DNA of 64,000 bases from Rossellomorea aquimaris (GTDB taxonomy: Bacteria; Bacillota; Bacilli; Bacillales; Bacillaceae_B): contig NZ_CP141595.1 in the NCBI RefSeq assembly GCF_035590735.1, positions 3,930,001 through 3,994,000 on the forward strand, in the 5' to 3' direction. Position 1 is the first letter of the stretch. Each line of letters begins with the position of its first letter. The notes under the pieces are model-generated. The model did no database searches and was not told where the DNA came from. It was given only the letters and a program-made list of their open reading frames with translations. Shown here in pieces: positions 23,654 to 33,317 of this stretch. A program made the translations under genes and the position numbers.

Positions 23654-25009
23654 TTAAAAGTTAATATATTGACGTGGGTTTACAGCATTTGATTTAGATG
23701 CATTCCAAGAACCTGCATGAAGTTCAAAGTGTAAATGCTGTCCGAATGAATACCCTGTGTTACCCATGTAACCGATTCTGTCACCTTTGTTCACTGCTTG
23801 TCCTGAGCTTACTGATGAAGAAGCCATGTGGGCATAAACCGTTGTGAACGTTTGACCATTAATCGAGTGAGTGATGTAAACTACATTTCCATAGCTTGAG
23901 CTATACTGACTCTTGATGACATACCCATCAGCTGCTGCTGAGATCGGAACACTGCCTCCTGCCGCGATATCCGTACCATAGTGGAAACGTTTCTTACCGT
24001 TTAATACATCCCAGCCGAAGTTCGTTGTAATTGTTCCATAAGCTGGAGCTGTCCAGGCACCGGCACTTACTGGTGCACTTGGAGCTGATGGAGCAGGTGA
24101 TGTAGAAGAGCCGCCGCCGCTATTGCTGCTCGTTGTTGCTTGTTGTTGTGCTGCTGCACGCTTTGCCGCTTCAGCCTCTGCTTGACGCTTGCGTTCAATT
24201 TCACGCTGACGTGCAAGTTCAGCTAAACGTGATTGTTCAGCCTGGATTTCACCTTCAAGCTGGTGTTCCATTTTAGAAAGCTCATCAGATTCTTGTTGAA
24301 GGTCTTTTTTCTCCACTTCAAGGGAAGCCTGCTGTGCTTCTAATTGCTTGAATAAATCCGCTTTTTTAGCTTTTTGACTATCAAGGTCATTTTTCAGTGA
24401 TTCTAAACTTGCTTTAGTAGATTCTAAATCTGCAAGCTTGCCTTCTACTTCTTCTTGTTTCTTTTCTAATTCAGCCTGATCACGTTTTTGTTCGTCCATG
24501 ATCTTCTTATCTGCACTTACAATTGTATTAACTGCTGTTACTCGGTTGATGAAGTCACCGAAGCTGTCCGCGCCAAGTAGTACATCAAGATAATTTGCAG
24601 AGCCGCCTTTTTCCTGGATCGCACGGGCACGTTCTTTTAAAAGTTCGTTACGTTCTTCAATCTTTTGCTTTAGAACCTCAATTTCTTCTTTAAGTTTATT
24701 GATTTCTGCTGTTGTTTCATCAATCTCTTTTGTTTTCTCTGTAATCTTTGTTTCAGTATCTTTTAATTTTGTGCTGATTTCAGCAATTTGTGTTTGGATT
24801 TCTTGTTGTTTATTGATATTTTGATTGATTTGAGATTTTTTCTCATCAATCTTGCCATTGATTTCCTCTTTTTTAGAAGAAATGCCTTCTTGCTGTTTCT
24901 TTAAATCCTCCACGGAGGAATGAGCGTTAGCAGTTGTCCCTAACGTTGGTAGACTCCCGATTGTTAATGCTGCTGCAATTGATAATGATATGAAATACTT
25001 CTTGTTCAA
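23654..25009 (-). CDS. Coiled-coil M23 (LytM) murein hydrolase, FtsEX partner
   Basis: 451 residues. Signal peptide (ISLSIAAALTIGSLPTLG, cleavage near TANAHS), then about 240 residues of coiled coil (EIQTQIAEISTKLKDTETKI and similar), a serine/proline linker (residues 290-315) and a C-terminal M23 domain. The zinc ligands are in FHYGTDIA and GQHLHFELH. The plan matches PcsB/EnvC/CwlO-type proteins that FtsEX switches on. It lies 39 bases downstream of ftsX, which supports that pairing. In B. subtilis the FtsEX partner is the NlpC/P60 enzyme CwlO, so the M23 catalytic domain here is a difference. Confidence 0.88.
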   Translation of the reverse strand: MNKKYFISLSIAAALTIGSLPTLGTTANAHSSVEDLKKQQEGISSKKEEINGKIDEKKSQINQNINKQQEIQTQIAEISTKLKDTETKITEKTKEIDETTAEINKLKEEIEVLKQKIEERNELLKERARAIQEKGGSANYLDVLLGADSFGDFINRVTAVNTIVSADKKIMDEQKRDQAELEKKQEEVEGKLADLESTKASLESLKNDLDSQKAKKADLFKQLEAQQASLEVEKKDLQQESDELSKMEHQLEGEIQAEQSRLAELARQREIERKRQAEAEAAKRAAAQQQATTSSNSGGGSSTSPAPSAPSAPVSAGAWTAPAYGTITTNFGWDVLNGKKRFHYGTDIAAGGSVPISAAADGYVIKSQYSSSYGNVVYITHSINGQTFTTVYAHMASSSVSSGQAVNKGDRIGYMGNTGYSFGQHLHFELHAGSWNASKSNAVNPRQYINF

Positions 25010-25048
25010 GCGGCATGCTCCTTTCAGCTTCTATCAACCTATCAAATT

Positions 25049-25933
25049 TTACACTTTTAAGAATTTACGTACAGACATAAAGCTTCCCCAAGCCCCAATC
25101 AGGCAACCCATTAATAGAATTAATCCGTTTACTTGATAGATAAAGGGGGTAAAATCTAATATCTGAATAAAATGGTTTTGTAGTTTTGGTTTAATGAATT
25201 CATAAGCATAGTAGTAACCTGTTGTGACAAGAGCGATCGGGATAATAGAACCTAAAATTCCAAGCCATAATCCTTCTAGAATGAATGGCCAGCGTACAAA
25301 CCAGTTGGTTGCACCCACGAGTTTCATTATCTCGATTTCCCTTCTTCTGGCGACAATGGTGATTTTGATTGTATTCGAGATGAGGAACATAGCGGTAAAC
25401 AATAGACCGATGATTAACACTAATCCAACGTTTCGACTCATTTCCAATACATTAAATAATCTTTCAATCTTCGCTTCACCATAAAGTGCTTCGTTCACAC
25501 CTTCATACTTGCTGACTTCAGCAGCGATTTTCCCAGTATCACGGGGATCTTCCGCTTTTACGATAAATACATCGTATAATGGATTATCCTGTTCGAATAA
25601 CCTGAAATCGTCTCCTAAATCCTTTACAAGATTTTGAAGTTCTTCTTCTTTAGAAGAATATTCTACGGATTCCACTCCACTTATTTGGTTGATCTTCCTA
25701 TCTATCTCTTCTACTTGAGCTTTTTCAGTACCGATCTCAAGTAGTACGCGTACTTCAACGTCTTTCTCAATATCGGTAGCAACCTTGTTCATGTTTAGCA
25801 TAAGTACCATAAACACACCAACAAGCAGCAGGGTTACAGTAACGGCACTAACGGATGCAAATGTCATCCAGCCATTACGTCCGATACTTTTGAAGCTTTC
25901 TCTTAGATGTCGACCATACGTCCTAGCTTTCAT
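25049..25933 (-). CDS. ftsX: Cell-wall/division ABC-like permease FtsX
   Basis: 294 residues with four transmembrane segments: one near the N terminus (MTFASVSAVTVTLLLVGVFMVL), a large extracellular loop and three C-terminal helices. Motifs KARTYGRHLRESFKSIGRNGWMTFA and RRREIEIMKLVGATNWFVRWPFI are typical. ATG 25933 overlaps the ftsE end by 11 bases; the in-frame extension to 25987 lies inside ftsE. FtsX relays FtsE ATP hydrolysis to an extracellular hydrolase, here probably the gene just downstream. Confidence 0.94.
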   Translation of the reverse strand: MKARTYGRHLRESFKSIGRNGWMTFASVSAVTVTLLLVGVFMVLMLNMNKVATDIEKDVEVRVLLEIGTEKAQVEEIDRKINQISGVESVEYSSKEEELQNLVKDLGDDFRLFEQDNPLYDVFIVKAEDPRDTGKIAAEVSKYEGVNEALYGEAKIERLFNVLEMSRNVGLVLIIGLLFTAMFLISNTIKITIVARRREIEIMKLVGATNWFVRWPFILEGLWLGILGSIIPIALVTTGYYYAYEFIKPKLQNHFIQILDFTPFIYQVNGLILLMGCLIGAWGSFMSVRKFLKV

Positions 25934-26609
25934 AACCGTAATCACCTCGCTGTTCGTCACGAACAATTCGGCCATTCTCGATGGCAATTACCCGATGCTT
26001 GATGGTATTTACGATTTCCCGGTTATGAGTAGCCATGATCACCGTTGTTCCACGATTGCTGATATCTTCTAAGATGTTCATGATATCCCAGGATGTTTCC
26101 GGATCAAGGTTCCCTGTAGGCTCGTCGGCAATCACAAGTTTCGGCGTATTCACGATGGATCGTGCAATCGATACACGCTGCTGCTCTCCGCCAGACAATT
26201 CATTCGGAAGCATTCTTGCCTTATGCTTTAAACCTACGAGATCCAGTACTTCCATTACTCTCTTCTTTATTTGCTTTGGATGTTCTTCTATTACTTCAAG
26301 TGCGAAGGCAATGTTTTCATAGATTGTAAGAGTGGGTAACAACTTAAAATCCTGAAACACGACCCCAACGTTTCTTCGTAAGTATGGAACTCTACTATTT
26401 TTTAATTTTGCAAGATTAATACCGTTTACGATGATATCACCTTTAGAAGGCTTCTCTTCGCGGTACATCATCTTGATGAATGTAGATTTTCCGGCGCCAC
26501 TTGGACCCACAACATACACAAACTCACCTTGCTTAATGTGGACGTTAAAGCCATTGGCAGCCATGACACCGTTGCTGTACTGCTTATACACGTCTTTCAT
26601 TTCTATCAT
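25923..26609 (-). CDS. ftsE: ATP-binding protein FtsE
   Basis: 228 residues. Walker A GPSGAGKST, Q-loop VFQDFKLL, signature LSGGEQQRVSIARSIV, Walker B LVIADEPTGNLD and switch histidine in MATHNREIV. Cytosolic ATPase of the FtsEX complex. It starts with ATG 26609; the A-rich GGTGATTTTAAA upstream includes AGGTGA. First gene of ftsE-ftsX-hydrolase. Confidence 0.96.
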   Translation of the reverse strand: MIEMKDVYKQYSNGVMAANGFNVHIKQGEFVYVVGPSGAGKSTFIKMMYREEKPSKGDIIVNGINLAKLKNSRVPYLRRNVGVVFQDFKLLPTLTIYENIAFALEVIEEHPKQIKKRVMEVLDLVGLKHKARMLPNELSGGEQQRVSIARSIVNTPKLVIADEPTGNLDPETSWDIMNILEDISNRGTTVIMATHNREIVNTIKHRVIAIENGRIVRDEQRGDYGYES

Positions 26610-27079
26610 TTTAAAATCACCTAATTTGTATTATGTAGTTACCCTCTTGGCTGTTATCGACATATGTACATGGTTTAAACACAACGACGTCTTTACCATA
26701 ATTAGACACGAAATGGCGAAAAACCTCGAATTGCTCTCCCGAAAATTATTATAACATCACTTTGTACGTTGTTAAGGAAAAAAATTATTACATTTACGTT
26801 TCAAAGATTGAAATAATGTGTATATTTTACCTTTTTTATTGTCAGTTATACCTATTTACCGTTATAAAAGTAGGTATTATTATCTATAACCTGGTACTAT
26901 AACCAAGTAAAAAAGTTTGATAATTAGGGGATGATAAACCTTAGGGTGATGCTAATCTCAGTAAGTTACTAGGTTATAACTTCTTGTTGTTTTATAGCAA
27001 ATTTCCTTAGAGAATTTAGTAGATGATCTTTTGTAACATATATTTAAAGAAGAGACAGGAGAAAGTTTGTGGATAAATC
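26610..27079. other. AT-rich intergenic region between cccB and ftsE
   Basis: About 470 bases with the ftsE promoter near its left end. The rest is AT-rich without an open frame, clear hairpin or repeat that I can support. Confidence 0.6.
26748..26775 (-). promoter_or_regulatory. Sigma-A promoter of ftsEX
   Basis: TTAACA (26770-26775), 16 bases, TATAAT (26748-26753) on the minus strand, about 140 bases before ftsE. Confidence 0.6.
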
Positions 27080-27115
27080 AAAAAAGAAGAATCCCCAGTT
27101 CAGGACTCTTCTTCC
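27080..27115 (-). terminator. Terminator after cccB
   Basis: AAGAAGAGTCC and GGATTCTTCTT form an 11-bp stem with one G-U pair, followed by T6 on the minus strand. Confidence 0.82.
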
Positions 27116-27119
27116 TCAC

Positions 27120-27431
27120 TTACTTCTTATTCGCCAACCACTCTGCCACTGCTTCTGCTTCTTCACCTTCTATGAGTCCTGCAGGCATTTGACCTTTACC
27201 ATTTTGGATGACTTCCAAGATTTGATCTTTGTTTAATTCAGCACCGATTTTATTAAGGGCTGGCCCCATACCGCCTTCAAGATTTCCACCATGACAGCTG
27301 GTGCATTTATTGTTTACGATTTTTTCAGGGTCTACTCCGCCAGAGCTTGTTTCTGTACTTTCTTCGCCACCACCGCAAGCTGCAAGTACCAATGAAGCGC
27401 CAAAAACAATACCAAGTAGCTTTTTCTTCAT
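27120..27431 (-). CDS. cccB: Cytochrome c-551, lipoprotein
   Basis: 103 residues. Lipoprotein signal with lipobox LAAC, a Gly/Ser/Glu linker, then a small class I cytochrome c domain with haem site CTSCH and distal methionine in GQMPAGL. It is anchored on the outer face and carries electrons to the cytochrome c oxidase. The ATG at 27431 has GGGGGAG 6 bases upstream. Same place next to ftsE as in B. subtilis. Confidence 0.93.
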   Translation of the reverse strand: MKKKLLGIVFGASLVLAACGGGEESTETSSGGVDPEKIVNNKCTSCHGGNLEGGMGPALNKIGAELNKDQILEVIQNGKGQMPAGLIEGEEAEAVAEWLANKK

Positions 27432-27477
27432 TTTTTCTCCCCCTAGGAACACATTTTAAGAGTAACGGGATGTATCG

Positions 27478-27488
27478 AGGTCCGTCCC
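27478..27488. repeat. AGGTCCGTCCC copy
   Basis: Shortened member (11 of 12 bases) of the AGGTCCGTCCCT family, between cccB and yvjA. Confidence 0.7.
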
Positions 27489-27510
27489 CTATTACATAAT
27501 TATACCAAGG

Positions 27511-28383
27511 TTAAACCCGTTTGAAACCTTCACCTAACACCTCTGAAGCGTCCATTGTGACGACGAAAGCAGAGGGGTCAATAGTTTTGACCAGTTGTTT
27601 CAGTTTTGTGAATTCTGTTTGATCGACCACACACATAAGGATCGGGCGCTCATCGTCCGTATAACCACCGTATGCAGATAGTTTTGTCACACCACGATCA
27701 ATTTTATTCAGGATCCCTTCACGAACTTCTTCCTGTCTGTTTGTAATGATAAGTGCCATTTTTGAACGGCTGATGCCGACCTGGACTAGATCAATCGTTT
27801 TACTTGTCACATAGAGGCCTATAAGAGCATATAAACCACGTTCGATGTCAAATACGATCGCAGCAGAAAGGACAATCATTCCATCGATAAGCGCGACACA
27901 TGTTCCCAGGGACAGCCCGGTGAATTTATTTACAATTTGGGCTGCAAGGTCCGTCCCGCCTGTAGATGCTTTACCTCGAAAGACGATTCCCAATCCCAGT
28001 CCTACACCAATCCCGCCGAATAAAGCGCCCAGCAGGGGATCTTCCGTCCACGGCTTCCAGTCTTCTGTTAAAAATACTACCAGCGGCAGGAAAACCGTAC
28101 CGATGGCTGTTTTCACTCCAAATTGAAGCCCCAGGAAAATTAACCCCGCAATGAATAACGGAATATTAAACGCCCACTGAACGAAGGCTGGCTTCCAATC
28201 AAACAGGCCTTTCAGGATGGTCGATATCCCGCTCACCCCTCCTGAAGCCACCTCATTCGGCAGTAAGAACACATTAAACGCAAGGGCCACGATCGTTGAC
28301 CCAATTACAACAAACAAATACTCTAACAACTTCTCTTTCCGCGGATTAAAAACCTGCCCACGACGTCTCTCTTTCAAACCCAT
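27511..28383 (-). CDS. yvjA: YitT-family membrane protein YvjA (DUF2179)
   Basis: 290 residues: five or six transmembrane helices (first FVVIGSTIVALAFNVFLLPNEV with the GGVSGIS motif, later FRGKASTGGTDLAAQI) and a C-terminal cytosolic DUF2179 domain (VREGILNKIDRGVTKLSAYGGYT, then MDASEVLGEGFKR). Function unknown. Positional match to B. subtilis yvjA between prfB and cccB. The start has AAAGGAG upstream of ATG 28383. Confidence 0.9.
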   Translation of the reverse strand: MGLKERRRGQVFNPRKEKLLEYLFVVIGSTIVALAFNVFLLPNEVASGGVSGISTILKGLFDWKPAFVQWAFNIPLFIAGLIFLGLQFGVKTAIGTVFLPLVVFLTEDWKPWTEDPLLGALFGGIGVGLGLGIVFRGKASTGGTDLAAQIVNKFTGLSLGTCVALIDGMIVLSAAIVFDIERGLYALIGLYVTSKTIDLVQVGISRSKMALIITNRQEEVREGILNKIDRGVTKLSAYGGYTDDERPILMCVVDQTEFTKLKQLVKTIDPSAFVVTMDASEVLGEGFKRV

Positions 28384-28940
28384 CCAGTACGACTCCTTTA
28401 ACCTATGTATTTATAGTATGAGTACAACCTCTTCCTTTATGCAGAGTATGCAGAGGGACGGACCTCTAATTGGTCATGTCGTGAACCTCTGAGCATGAAG
28501 ATTGTACATATATTTCGCTTTAAATAGTTGTAAACCATATGTATGAACCAGGGGCAAGTAAACTTCCCAACCCTTCAAACACGCTCTGTATCAACCTTTG
28601 AGAGTATAGCATGGGTACTTGGAGGTGTAAATAACACTTCAATAACGTGGTAAAGCACTAATAAGTTGGGGTGTTCTTGTGGTGAGGGACGGACCTTGAA
28701 TAATGGGAGGCTATACAACTTAAGTTCGATTTGCGCAATGGAAAATTCAGATTCAACCTTCTCTACAAAGGTGATAATACCAGTAGTTGGTGTGCGCTTA
28801 TTTGTGGATGTAGAGTATATTCCAAGCTCACATTTATACATATAATGGAAGAAACCCTTTTCCCTTTGAGGTCCGTCCCTTAATAAATTTAGAAAAAAGC
28901 TGAACCCTCCATTGGATAGGTGGGTTCAGCCTGAGAATTA
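28384..28940. other. Region between prfB and yvjA with three AGGTCCGTCCCT copies
   Basis: 557 bases. 12-mer copies at 28454-28465, 28685-28696 and 28869-28880, and the prfB terminator near the right end. An 88-codon minus-strand frame at 28575-28841 has no ribosome binding site and runs through a repeat copy, so I do not call it a gene. Confidence 0.7.
28892..28931 (-). terminator. Terminator after prfB
   Basis: GCTGAACCC and GGGTTCAGC form a 9-bp stem; on the minus strand it is followed by TTTTTTC. Confidence 0.88.
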
Positions 28941-30042
28941 TTATTGAATTTTGGAACGAAGGTAGGCGTTGATGAATGGGTCGATGTCTCCATCCATGAC
29001 GCCTTGTACGTTACCTGATTCTGTGTTGGTTCTGTGGTCTTTGACCATGGAATATGGATGGAAGACGTAGGAACGGATCTGGCTTCCCCATCCGATTTCC
29101 TTTTGCTCTCCACGAATTTCGGCAAGCTCCTGCTCCTGCTCTTCGATTCGCTTTTGGTAGAGCTTCGCTTTCAGCATTTTCATGGCTGACTCACGGTTCT
29201 TGATCTGAGAACGTTCAGATTGGCAGGTTACCACGACATTCGTCGGTAAGTGAGTGATCCGGACAGCCGAGTCCGTCGTATTGATGTGCTGACCACCGGC
29301 TCCACTTGCACGGTACGTATCGATTTTCAGGTCTTCTGTACGGATTTCGATTTCGATTTCTTCATTAAACTCAGGCATGACTTCACAAGACACGAAGGAA
29401 GTGTGACGACGTCCTGATGAATCGAATGGTGAAATACGAACAAGACGGTGTACGCCTTTTTCAGCCTTTAAGTAACCATACGCATTGTGACCTTTAATGG
29501 CAAGGGTCACACTCTTGATGCCTGCTTCATCTCCTGGAAGATAATCAAGGGTTTCTACTTTGAAACCGCGTTTTTCTCCCCAACGTGTGTACATACGTAG
29601 AAGCATGGAGCCCCAATCCTGAGATTCCGTTCCACCTGCCCCGGGATGGAGCTCAAGAATCGCGTTATTTTTATCATGTTCTTCGCTTAGAAGAAGTTGA
29701 AGTTCGTAGTCATTTAATCGTTTGACTAAATCACCCAGCTCCTCTTCAAGGTCCTTTTGAAGTTCTTCGTCCGGTTCTTCTTTGATAAGTTCAAGGGTAA
29801 GCTCAAGGTTTTCATGGGATTCAAGCAATGACTTGTACTCATTTACAAGGTCCTTCAAACCGTTTCCTTCATTAATTAACCCTTGAGCTTTTTGCTGGTC
29901 ATCCCAGAAATCGGGTTGAACCATGATTTCGTCAAGCTCTTGAATTCTGGCCTCTTTGTTTTCTAAGTCAAAGAGACCCCCTGAAGTCCGCTAATGTTTT
30001 AGCTGATTTTTCTAATTCTGCTCTGATTTCTGATAGCTCCAT
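28941..30042 (-). CDS. prfB: Peptide chain release factor 2 with programmed +1 frameshift
   Basis: Releases peptides at UGA and UAA. A short first frame starts at ATG 30042 (GAGGTG 8 bases upstream), reads 24 codons (MELSEIRAELEKSAKTLADF then RGSL) and meets an in-frame UGA at 29968-29970. The context AGGGGGTCTCTTTGAC has the internal Shine-Dalgarno and CTTTGAC slippery site; a +1 shift gives RGSLDLENKEARIQ and enters the long frame. The main body has the SPF recognition tripeptide (ISPFDSSGRRHTSF) and the catalytic GGQ (GAGGQHINTTDS). Total about 366 residues. Low RF2 favours the shift, an autoregulatory loop. Confidence 0.96.
29966..29983 (-). promoter_or_regulatory. Programmed +1 ribosomal frameshift site of prfB
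   Basis: AGGGGG, three bases TCT, then CTT TGA C: the anti-Shine-Dalgarno-pairing stretch and slippery codon in standard spacing before the UGA stop. Confidence 0.95.
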
Positions 30043-30251
30043 GAGTGGTCACCTCTATAGTTATTTGGGTTGTTGAATTTATTTTGTATTCTTGTACCTG
30101 GAATAGAGTGGCCGTATTTTTATTAGAGAGTAGTGGTTGATTTCCGCTACAGGTGCTCGCTTTCCGCGGGGCGTGAGTTGAGCACCTTCCGCTCCAATCA
30201 ACTCTGCCTTCTAAGAAATCAACTAGTACTACTCCAGGTACCATAAAAAAC
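30043..30251. repeat. Intergenic repeat block between secA and prfB
   Basis: Contains TTGATTTCCGCTACAGG and GCTCGCTTTCCGCGGGGC (about 30130-30167), related to the repeat at 1300-1375. Single imperfect copies of the GTACCWGGTAC palindrome lie at 30093-30105 and 30230-30242 and flank it. Confidence 0.65.
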
Positions 30252-30300
30252 GGAAAAGTACCTGGGACTAATTTTAGCAAAATAAGTCCCAGGTATCATC
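30252..30300 (-). terminator. secA terminator built from two palindrome units
   Basis: TACCTGGGACT and AGTCCCAGGTA form an 11-bp stem with an AT-rich loop, followed on the minus strand by CTTTTCC. Each arm resembles one unit of the TGTACCWGGTACA repeat family. Confidence 0.75.
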
Positions 30301-30313
30301 TCATTTCTTTTAT

Positions 30314-32824
30314 TTATCCAGTTATGCCGTGGCAGTGTTTGTATTTCTTACCGCTTCCGCATGGGCATGGTTCGTTGCGCCCTACGTCTTCTTGTTTGCG
30401 AACTGGTTGTTTCTTAGCCTTACCGCCTTCTTCTTTCGGGTTCACCGCTTGACCTTTGGCTACTTCCTGACGTTCAAGATTGTTGCGGATTTCAGCTTTC
30501 ATGACGTATTTAGCCACGTCTTCTTCGATTGCGAGTACCATGCTTTCGAACATGGCAAACCCTTCATGCTGGTATTCGCGCAGTGGATCGGTTTGACCGT
30601 AGGCACGAAGGTGGATACCTTGACGCAATTGATCCATCGCATCGATATGGTCGATCCATTTTGTATCAACTGCACGAAGCAGGATGACTTTTTCAAACTC
30701 GCGCATTTGCTCCGGCGTAAGCTCTTCTTCTTTTTCATCGTAACGGTGTTTCACATCTTCATAGATCAGATCCATCATTTCTTCCGGCTCTTTTCCACGA
30801 AGATCATCAACTGTTACGTCGTTCTCAGGAAGAAGATTCGCGTTCACATAATCAACGATACCTTGAAGGTTCCAGTTTTCCATGTCTTCTTCTGCTGTAT
30901 GGGCTGCTACCTGACGTTCGATCGCTGATTTGATCATACCCTCAACAATTTCACGAAGGTTTTCTGAATCGATTACTTCATAACGCTGTTTATAGATGAT
31001 TTCACGCTGTTGACGTAAAACATCATCGTATTGCAGAAGCTGTTTACGAGCATCGAAGTTGTTTCCTTCCACTCGTTTCTGAGCCGATTCTACAGCACGG
31101 CTGACCATTTTACTTTGGATTGGCTGAGTGTCATCCATCCCAAGGCGCTCCATCATGCTCTTCATATTGTCAGATCCGAATCGGCGCATCAATTCATCTT
31201 CCATTGAAAGATAGAACTGAGTCACACCAGGATCCCCCTGACGTCCGGAACGTCCACGAAGCTGATTATCGATACGGCGTGATTCGTGACGCTCGGTACC
31301 AATAACGGCTAGACCGCCACGTTCGATGACGCCTTCACCAAGCTTGATATCCGTACCACGGCCGGCCATGTTTGTCGCGATGGTTACGGCACCAGGCTGC
31401 CCGGCTTCTAAAATGATTTCCGCTTCTCGGCCATGGTTTTTCGCATTCAATACATTATGGCGAACGCCTTTTTTCGTCAATAGTTTAGAGATAAGCTCTG
31501 ACGTTTCAACGGCAACCGTACCAACCAGTACAGGCTGTCCTTTTTCATGACGCTCTTTGATATCCTCGACTACAGCAAGGAATTTACCTTCTATAGAAGC
31601 ATAGATCAGATCGGCGCGGTCATCACGAACGATCGGCTTATTCGTTGGAATCACAATAACATTCATATTGTAGATATTACGGAACTCTTCTTCTTCCGTT
31701 TTCGCAGTACCAGTCATACCGGAAAGCTTTTCGTACATACGGAAGTAGTTCTGGAACGTAATCGTTGCCATCGTCATGCTTTCGTTCTGGATTTCAAGTC
31801 CTTCTTTTGCCTCGATTGATTGGTGAAGTCCGTCACTGTAACGACGACCTTTCATCAGTCGTCCTGTGAAAGAGTCAACGATGACGATTTCGCCTTCCTG
31901 AACCACATAATCCACATCACGATGCATGCTGACGTGTGCTTTTAACGCTTGATTGATATGGTGGTTAAGGGTTACGTGTGAAATATCGAACAGGTTTTCA
32001 ATGTGGAAGGCTCTTTCCACTTTGCTGATCCCGTCTTCCGTTAATTGAACACCTTTTGTTTTTTCATCATATGTGTAATCTTCATCTTTTTTCAGCGTAC
32101 GAACGACCGCATTGGCCTGGATATAAAGCTGAGGCGTACGTTGTGCGTTACCGGAAATGATCAGAGGTGTACGTGCTTCATCGATTAGAATCGAGTCAAC
32201 CTCATCGATTACGGCAAAATGAAGAGGACGCTGTACCATTTGATCTTTGTACAGGACCATATTGTCACGAAGGTAGTCGAATCCGAATTCGTTATTCGTA
32301 CCATACGTGATATCCGCTTTGTATGCTTCACGTTTTTCATCTTTGGACATCGAGTTTAAGTTCAGTCCTACAGTGAGCCCAAGGAAATTGTATAGCTTGC
32401 CCATTTCCTCGGCATCACGGCTGGCCAGGTATTCGTTGACTGTAATAACGTGAACGCCTTTTCCAGTGATCGCATTCAAGTACACAGGCATAGTCGCCGT
32501 CAGCGTTTTACCTTCACCGGTTTTCATCTCGGAGATATTACCGCCATGCAGGGAGGCACCACCCATAAGCTGAACGCGGTACGGGTATAATCCAAGTACG
32601 CGGCGAGCCGCTTCCCGTACGACAGCGAAAGCCTCAATCATCATATCTTCCAGGTCTTCACCCTTTTGATAGCGCTCCTTGAATCGTTCTGTTCTTTCAC
32701 GGATTTCATCATCCGTCAATCGCTCCATATCGGGGCCTAATTCTTCTATTTGATCAGCCAGTTTTTCAAGCCTCTTTAATTCTCTTTTATTCGCATCGAA
32801 CACTTTGTTTAATAGACCAAGCAT
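30314..32824 (-). CDS. secA: Preprotein translocase ATPase
   Basis: Motor that drives proteins through SecYEG. 836 residues, usual length. Walker A MKTGEGKTLTA, DEVD box VIDEVDSILIDEARTPLIIS, helicase motif NMAGRGTDIKLGEGV, ELRGRSGRQGDPG-like arginine fingers (QLRGRSGRQGDPG), preprotein cross-linking and scaffold domains, and a C-terminal zinc SEC-C motif GRNEPCPCGSGKKYKHC. In B. subtilis secA-prfB is an operon; here about 270 bases with repeats and a terminator separate them. Confidence 0.97.
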   Translation of the reverse strand: MLGLLNKVFDANKRELKRLEKLADQIEELGPDMERLTDDEIRERTERFKERYQKGEDLEDMMIEAFAVVREAARRVLGLYPYRVQLMGGASLHGGNISEMKTGEGKTLTATMPVYLNAITGKGVHVITVNEYLASRDAEEMGKLYNFLGLTVGLNLNSMSKDEKREAYKADITYGTNNEFGFDYLRDNMVLYKDQMVQRPLHFAVIDEVDSILIDEARTPLIISGNAQRTPQLYIQANAVVRTLKKDEDYTYDEKTKGVQLTEDGISKVERAFHIENLFDISHVTLNHHINQALKAHVSMHRDVDYVVQEGEIVIVDSFTGRLMKGRRYSDGLHQSIEAKEGLEIQNESMTMATITFQNYFRMYEKLSGMTGTAKTEEEEFRNIYNMNVIVIPTNKPIVRDDRADLIYASIEGKFLAVVEDIKERHEKGQPVLVGTVAVETSELISKLLTKKGVRHNVLNAKNHGREAEIILEAGQPGAVTIATNMAGRGTDIKLGEGVIERGGLAVIGTERHESRRIDNQLRGRSGRQGDPGVTQFYLSMEDELMRRFGSDNMKSMMERLGMDDTQPIQSKMVSRAVESAQKRVEGNNFDARKQLLQYDDVLRQQREIIYKQRYEVIDSENLREIVEGMIKSAIERQVAAHTAEEDMENWNLQGIVDYVNANLLPENDVTVDDLRGKEPEEMMDLIYEDVKHRYDEKEEELTPEQMREFEKVILLRAVDTKWIDHIDAMDQLRQGIHLRAYGQTDPLREYQHEGFAMFESMVLAIEEDVAKYVMKAEIRNNLERQEVAKGQAVNPKEEGGKAKKQPVRKQEDVGRNEPCPCGSGKKYKHCHGITG

Positions 32825-33317
32825 GTATAAACGCTCCTTTATCTGTGTTTAAATGAGAGCCGAACGTCACTAGAATAACGAAAGAAAATGAAATTCAGAT
32901 GAGAATCATGGAAAATCCATGTATAAAGTCACCTATATCTGTTTCCATTCACTCTACTTAAAATTCGCTACAAAATCCAAAAATCCTCCCACAAAAACAC
33001 GATATATTCCATACCAATCTTACCACTATCCCATATGGGTTACAACTCAAGGAGGGACGGACCTCTCAATTACAACTCTTTCAATGGTTGGGTGCTTCAC
33101 TATCATCCCGTATTCCTGGATTGATCTTGAGATGCGGGGTCCTCCCTCTAGAAATAGCGTCGATTCAGGTTGAGGGACGGACCTCATCTACTGCATAAAT
33201 CCGTCTGGTGTTGGCGACTTTATTGCAATTCCACATATAATTGGTGGAAAGTGAGGTCCGTCCCTCAAAAACAAAAAAAGCCGCCTATGCAGACGACTTT
33301 TAGGTGTTGTGTATTGG
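32825..33317. other. Region between secA and the SEC-C gene with three 12-mer copies
   Basis: AGGTCCGTCCCT or its complement at 33053-33064, 33173-33184 and 33255-33266, otherwise no gene. The SEC-C gene terminator lies at 33273-33302 (AAGTCGTC/GGCGGCTT with wobble pairs, then T7). Confidence 0.7.

Noticed and set aside
28575..28841. 88-codon minus-strand frame in the prfB-yvjA gap
   Set aside because: No ribosome binding site, runs through a 12-mer repeat, and has unusual residue use; more likely chance.
30329..30928. 199-codon plus-strand frame opposite secA
   Set aside because: Lies wholly antisense to the conserved secA C terminus, has no ribosome binding site, and its composition reflects the opposite strand.
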